The notes below the pieces were generated by a model. That model made no database searches. It saw only the letters and a list, made by a program, of their open reading frames with translations, and was not told the DNA's origin. The translations under genes and the position numbers were made by a program. This document shows, piece by piece, positions 5,462-8,476 of a stretch of 8,476 bases of DNA; the first letter of the stretch is position 1; each line of letters begins with the position of its first letter. This DNA comes from a bacterium (GTDB lineage Bacteria > Nitrospinota_A > UBA7883 > JACRGQ01). The stretch covers positions 1-8,476 of the forward strand of contig JAKAGL010000089.1 of the NCBI GenBank assembly GCA_021815535.1, read 5' to 3'.

Positions 5462-7043
5462 CTTTGGGCGGGTTGTCATACGTGCCGGGCGGCACCGGGA
5501 ATTTTTTCCTGAACTGTCCGTGTATGTCCGCCTTCATGAAAAGATCCAGCAGATCCTTATCCAGTTTTCCCTTGTCGGCTTCCATCTTTAAGATGCTGAG
5601 CGCTGTTTCAATAGGCATCGGTTTTTTGTAGGGCCGGTCAACGGCGGTAAGGGCCTCAAAAATGTCGACAAGCATCAGGATGCGCCCTTCCAGCGGGATT
5701 TGATCTCCGGTCAGTCCCTTCGGGTAGCCAGAACCGTCCAAACATTCATGGTGCGCGCCGGCGAACTCGGTGACATGGGCCAGTTTTTTCGTGAACGGTA
5801 TCTTTTCCAGCATCTTTATGGTCAGAACGATATGATCACGCATTATTTTCAGTTCGGAAGGAAGCAGCGTCCCTTTCCGTATGGTCAAGTTTAAAACCTC
5901 ATCTTCGGTGAGATACGGCTCGCTGGCGCCATTCACCGCGTAGGTGCGGGAACCGATCTCTTTTATCCGGTCCACTTTGGCGTCGTCCATGAACTCGCCC
6001 CCTTTATTCGAAGTGGCGATGAATTCCATGTCGGCCCGCAGGTTTGCCACCTGTTCATTCACCGCCGCCTCTCCGGCGGCGATCTCAGCCTCCGGCGCCC
6101 CGGCGCGCATCATCGCCACCTTGCGTTCAAGCCATTCGCACTGCACTATTTTTTCGATCATCTGAAACCGGTTGCGCACCATCGCGATACGGTCAATGAT
6201 CGTCTCCAGCTTCGTGGCTTTGTCCACCACATGCACGGGAGTGGTTATCTTGCCGATATCGTGCATCCAGCCGGCGATCTTCATCTCCTTGAGCTGTTCC
6301 TTGGAAAAATAGATGTCGGCGTATTTTCCATCTTTGACCGCATTGAGCGCTTCACACACCATAATGCCCAGTTCCGCCACGTTCCTGATGTGGCCTCCGG
6401 TATACGGGGAACGTTCGTCTATCGCGGTCGCCATGACGGTAACGAATGAATCGAACAGGTTTTCCATGTCGTGCAACAGCTTGGCGTTTGTGATGGCGAC
6501 CGCCGCCTGCGATGCCAGCGATTTGGTAAGTTCCTCAAACTCGGTGTCGAACGGGATGACTTCACCCGTTTCGGTGGCCTTGGCATTCAAAAGCTGAAGC
6601 ACCCCGATCGTTTCGTTTTCCTGGTTTGTCATCGGGACCACCAGCATCGATTTCGACCGGTACCCTGTGGCCTGGTCGTATTTGCGCGGCCCGGTAAAAT
6701 CGAATCCTTCCGCGTGATAAACATCCGGTATGTTCACCGTTTTCGAGGTAAGCGCAACATACGCCGATACGTTGTCTTTTGACAGCGGCACGGGAGGAAG
6801 GACCAGTTCGGTGCCCGATGCGCCCCCCATCCTTGTTTTGAACGTGTCGTTTTGGAGTATTTTGAACTGGAGGTGGTTGTTCTCCAGTATGTAAAGCGTT
6901 CCCGCATCGGCAAACGTGAACTGCCGCGCCTCATCCACGATCATTTCAAGCAACTTGTCCAGGTCGTGCTCGGCTGAAAGGGCAATGCCGATATGCGACA
7001 GGCGTTGAATCTGCGCCGTTATCTGGGTGGCTTTCCGTTCCAT
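5451..7043 (-). CDS. GAF domain plus HD-GYP phosphohydrolase (probable cyclic-di-GMP phosphodiesterase)
   Basis: Soluble signalling protein of 530 residues from the chosen start; no membrane segment. Residues about 20-190 form a GAF sensor domain, with the VVPM...IGVLQLLNA core near 135-154. Residues about 197 to 490 are an HD-GYP domain: TGGHIRNVAEL near 215-225, the metal site HDIGK at 261-265, DH at 403-404, HHECLDGSGYP at 431-441, and DIFEALTAVDRPYKK at 460-474. All residues expected for c-di-GMP hydrolysis (to pGpG or GMP) appear intact. Odd point: between HDIGK and the ELKIM...DH helix there are about 120 extra, mostly helical residues (about 275-395). Canonical HD-GYP domains have only a short connector there. 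GAF ligand unknown. ATG at 7043 has GGAG 10 nt upstream; ATG at 7085 would add 14 residues but lacks a properly spaced site. Convergent with the desulfurase, divergent from the chemoreceptor. Confidence 0.9.
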   Translation of the reverse strand: MERKATQITAQIQRLSHIGIALSAEHDLDKLLEMIVDEARQFTFADAGTLYILENNHLQFKILQNDTFKTRMGGASGTELVLPPVPLSKDNVSAYVALTSKTVNIPDVYHAEGFDFTGPRKYDQATGYRSKSMLVVPMTNQENETIGVLQLLNAKATETGEVIPFDTEFEELTKSLASQAAVAITNAKLLHDMENLFDSFVTVMATAIDERSPYTGGHIRNVAELGIMVCEALNAVKDGKYADIYFSKEQLKEMKIAGWMHDIGKITTPVHVVDKATKLETIIDRIAMVRNRFQMIEKIVQCEWLERKVAMMRAGAPEAEIAAGEAAVNEQVANLRADMEFIATSNKGGEFMDDAKVDRIKEIGSRTYAVNGASEPYLTEDEVLNLTIRKGTLLPSELKIMRDHIVLTIKMLEKIPFTKKLAHVTEFAGAHHECLDGSGYPKGLTGDQIPLEGRILMLVDIFEALTAVDRPYKKPMPIETALSILKMEADKGKLDKDLLDLFMKADIHGQFRKKFPVPPGTYDNPPKEKK

Positions 7044-7148
7044 ATCAGGCGTGCTCCGAAAGACAGGTACCTGAAGCCTTGGCATTTCCCGAAGAAGCTG
7101 TGCTGTTCTTCAAAAGGCCGCCTCTGATGACTGCGTGTTAACGGCTTG

Positions 7149-7213
7149 ATCTGGCCGGCGCCGAAAGCCTATCCGTTCGGGAGACCACATAGTTAAACCG
7201 GCGTTCGCCAGAT
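7149..7213 (-). other. Dyad-rich leader DNA upstream of the GAF/HD-GYP gene; candidate structured 5' leader
   Basis: On the plus strand ATCTGGC at 7149-7155 is the exact reverse complement of GCCAGAT at 7207-7213. Nested within is CCGAA at 7161-7165 with TTCGG at 7176-7180 (10-nt loop). A small alternative hairpin GGC/GCC (7200-7202 with 7207-7209) competes with the outer arm. If the leftward promoter at 7246-7274 is used, this lies in a leader of about 195 nt, far longer than a simple ribosome-binding region needs. I looked for the conserved GEMM (c-di-GMP-I) elements and did not find them. The other choice is protein-binding dyads or chance pairing in GC-rich DNA. Confidence 0.3.
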
Positions 7214-7245
7214 GACTTATGCTGAACATTGCATCCGTTAATAAA

Positions 7246-7274
7246 ATGCTATGTGAGACGGTGTAATATGTCAA
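7246..7274 (-). promoter_or_regulatory. Sigma-70-like promoter for the GAF/HD-GYP gene
   Basis: On the minus strand, a perfect TTGACA -35 box (7274-7269) is followed after exactly 17 nt by TAGCAT (7251-7246), 4 of 6 to TATAAT. Transcription would begin near 7239 and run left into the GAF/HD-GYP gene with a leader of about 195 nt (155 nt if ATG 7085 is used). It is the best housekeeping-type promoter in the window. The local drop in GC content also fits a promoter. Confidence 0.55.
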
Positions 7275-7297
7275 GTTTTTCGGGTTATGCCCGCGAA
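7271..7297 (+). promoter_or_regulatory. Possible sigma-28 (FliA)-like promoter for the chemoreceptor
   Basis: TCAAGTTT at 7271-7278 matches the flagellar -35 consensus TAAAGTTT at 7 of 8. After the canonical 11-nt spacer, CCCGCGAA at 7290-7297 matches GCCGATAA at 5 of 8. A chemoreceptor is a classic sigma-28 target, which is the main reason to take it seriously. It would leave a leader of about 145 nt. It shares bases 7271-7274 with the leftward -35 box, so the two promoters could exclude each other. A weaker alternative is the A/T-rich stretch at 7361-7405, which has two TACAAT -10-like hexamers without a good -35. Confidence 0.3.
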
Positions 7298-7449
7298 GAA
7301 TGCCGCGCCGTTTCGCTGAATGGTTGTCCGTTGGCGGCCATGGAAGTTCTTTATGTAAGGAAAAAATGGTACAATCTTTGGGTTTCAAAAGATTACAATT
7401 TTACCAAAAGGTTAATGATCCGCTTTTTAAGGGATGGAAAGGGTAGTCG

Positions 7450-8476
7450 ATGTTTAAAGACAAGTCGCTTGGATTCAAGATGGGGCTCGGGTTTGCTCTG
7501 ATGGTTATCCTGCAAACGATAGTTGTCGGGATTACCATGACATCAATCAAGAATACCCAGGAGGTGACCGACCGGGTTATCAATCTGCGCGCACCTACCG
7601 TCAATACCAGCACCAACCTCATTAATGGCGTGAACCACTCCTTGGCGGCATTGCGGGGGTTTATTATTCTCAAAGCGCCGAAGTTCAAGGAAGAGCGCGC
7701 TACCGCTTGGAAGACTATCGATGAGCATCAAGCAAAAATAAAGGAATTGGCCGCGGGGTGGACAAACGCACAAAACATCGAACGGCTGAAGGAAGCCCAG
7801 CGGCTGATGGAAGAATTCCGCGATTACCAGAACCAGGTTGAAAAGCTGGTGGAGGAAGGGGCTGAGAGCGCCAAGGTGAATGAGGTATTGGGAACCAAGG
7901 CGGCGCCCACGGCATTTAAAATAAAAGAGATACTTTCCGCGATGATCGCCAACCAGCAGGAATTGATGGCGCGGGATACCGCCTCGGCTCACGATGCCAA
8001 CCGGGACCTCATGGTCATGGAATGGGCGTTGCTGGGCATCGGCCTGGTATTGGGCATTGTCCTCGGTATGACCATCACCCGCTCGATCACCAACCCGATA
8101 GACCGTATCATAGAGGCCCTTGGGGATGGCAGCGCGCAGGTGGCTTCCGCTTCCGGCCAGATCTCGACGGCCAGCCAGTCTCTTGCATCGGGTGCGACCG
8201 AGCAGGCAGCGGCGTTGGAGGAAACGTCGGCGTCGTTGGAAGAGATATCCAGCATGACCGAAAAGAATGCCGCCAGCGCCCAGGTGGCGAACAAAATGAT
8301 GGAAGAAAGCAGCGTGTTGGTTACCTCCGGCGTGGCTTCCATGGGCGACATGGTGAACGCCATGAAGCAGATCGAGGCCTCGTCCGGCGAGATCTCCAAG
8401 ATCATCAAGGTCATCGACGAGATCGCGTTCCAGACCAATCTGCTGGCCCTGAACGCGGCGGTGGAAGCGGCCCGCG
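7450..8476 (+). CDS. Methyl-accepting chemotaxis protein, partial (C-terminus beyond right edge)
   Basis: Transmembrane chemoreceptor controlling the CheA kinase; 342 codons are in the window with no stop. Order: short cytoplasmic N-terminus, first membrane helix about 11-30, periplasmic helical-bundle sensor about 31-187 (4HB-like; the NGVNHSLAALRGFIIL stretch at 59-74 is typical of this sensor type), second membrane helix about 191-210, then TRSITNPIDRI (210-220), the start of a HAMP domain. Only about 30 residues separate this from the signalling helices, so HAMP looks shortened. A probable methylation region follows at GATEQAAALEETSAS (248-262). The kinase-control tip begins with VIDEIAFQTNLLALNAAVEA at 321-340; the window ends at AAR. 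ATG at 7450 follows GGAAAGGG at 7436-7443, and an in-frame TAG at 7444-7446 rules out an earlier start nearby. Ligand unknown. Divergent from the GAF/HD-GYP gene, suggesting joint control of motility. Confidence 0.94.
   Translation, partial: MFKDKSLGFKMGLGFALMVILQTIVVGITMTSIKNTQEVTDRVINLRAPTVNTSTNLINGVNHSLAALRGFIILKAPKFKEERATAWKTIDEHQAKIKELAAGWTNAQNIERLKEAQRLMEEFRDYQNQVEKLVEEGAESAKVNEVLGTKAAPTAFKIKEILSAMIANQQELMARDTASAHDANRDLMVMEWALLGIGLVLGIVLGMTITRSITNPIDRIIEALGDGSAQVASASGQISTASQSLASGATEQAAALEETSASLEEISSMTEKNAASAQVANKMMEESSVLVTSGVASMGDMVNAMKQIEASSGEISKIIKVIDEIAFQTNLLALNAAVEAAR

Larger units (their letters stand above)
7044..7449. other. Divergent intergenic region between the GAF/HD-GYP and chemoreceptor genes
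   Basis: About 400 nt without a convincing gene. It holds the leftward promoter, a possible rightward sigma-28-like promoter, the dyad-rich leader, and a small CGGG-ttatg-CCCG hairpin at 7281-7293. The right end (7361-7430) is A/T-rich with two TACAAT hexamers at 7370-7375 and 7394-7399. Open frames across it (a plus-strand one from 7229, a minus-strand one ending at 7110) have no recognisable domain or ribosome-binding site and overlap signals or the chemoreceptor start. They were not called. Confidence 0.6.

Noticed and set aside
7149..7213. Known c-di-GMP-I (GEMM) riboswitch in the HD-GYP leader
   Set aside because: The conserved GEMM blocks (GGCAAACC, GCAAAGCC and the GGGGTTACC-like tail) are not present on either strand.
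7110..7388. 92-residue minus-strand open frame upstream of the GAF/HD-GYP gene
   Set aside because: It covers the TTGACA/TAGCAT promoter and the dyad leader, and its composition is unlike that of the neighbouring proteins.
7229..7501. 90-residue plus-strand open frame in the divergent region
   Set aside because: No domain, no Shine-Dalgarno sequence, runs across promoter-like DNA and overlaps the well-supported chemoreceptor start.
7543..8438. Minus-strand open frames opposite the chemoreceptor
   Set aside because: Antisense to a receptor with clear membrane helices and signalling-tip sequence; no domain support of their own.
1..8476. CRISPR arrays, insertion sequences, tRNA or rRNA genes, phage or defence genes
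   Set aside because: No spaced direct repeats, transposase motifs, tRNA cloverleaf or rRNA-like sequence were seen; the gene content is ordinary chromosomal envelope, sulfur and signalling functions.

Overview
The window reads as a chromosomal piece of a Gram-negative, motile bacterium of moderately high GC content. Kdo/LPS synthesis (KdsD), two exported parvulin-type foldases, a chemoreceptor and a cyclic-di-GMP-type hydrolase all point to an outer-membrane-bearing, flagellated or gliding cell. The combination, above all a PP-loop thiolase with a C-terminal NFACT-R-like domain next to a cysteine desulfurase, fits anaerobe-rich lineages such as Nitrospirota, Nitrospinota or Desulfobacterota. 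That placement is an inference from gene content and not a taxonomic call. There are no rRNA or tRNA genes, insertion sequences, CRISPR arrays or phage genes that I can see.

Layout. (1) Minus strand, about 1-1219: a PAP2-family membrane phosphatase followed after 9 nt by kdsD (arabinose-5-phosphate isomerase), whose C-terminal part lies beyond the left edge. Both suit cell-envelope or lipid work. (2) A short divergent control region, about 1220-1291. (3) Plus strand, 1292-5434: a compact four-gene run. It starts with a parvulin lipoprotein and a SurA-like periplasmic parvulin, whose reading frames overlap by 67 nt. After 26 nt come a cysteine-rich PP-loop/NFACT-R-type RNA thiolase and a group I cysteine desulfurase (IscS/NifS). 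A hairpin plus T-run terminator overlaps the end of the desulfurase. (4) Minus strand, 5451-7043: a GAF plus HD-GYP protein, meeting the desulfurase tail to tail only 16 nt apart. (5) A divergent regulatory region of about 400 nt, 7044-7449, with a good sigma-70-like promoter facing left, a possible sigma-28-like promoter facing right that shares bases with it, and dyad-rich DNA in the leader of the HD-GYP gene. (6) Plus strand, 7450 to the right edge: a methyl-accepting chemotaxis protein cut by the window end.

How the genes fit together. The first two plus-strand genes most likely handle folding of secreted and outer-membrane proteins. The second two form a sulfur-transfer pair: the desulfurase makes a protein-bound persulfide from cysteine, and the PP-loop enzyme probably uses it to thiolate an RNA base after adenylation. 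The GAF/HD-GYP protein and the chemoreceptor are divergent neighbours, suggesting shared control of motility and second-messenger turnover. The least conventional items are the thiolation pair, the long insertion inside the HD-GYP domain, and the divergent control region between the HD-GYP and chemoreceptor genes.
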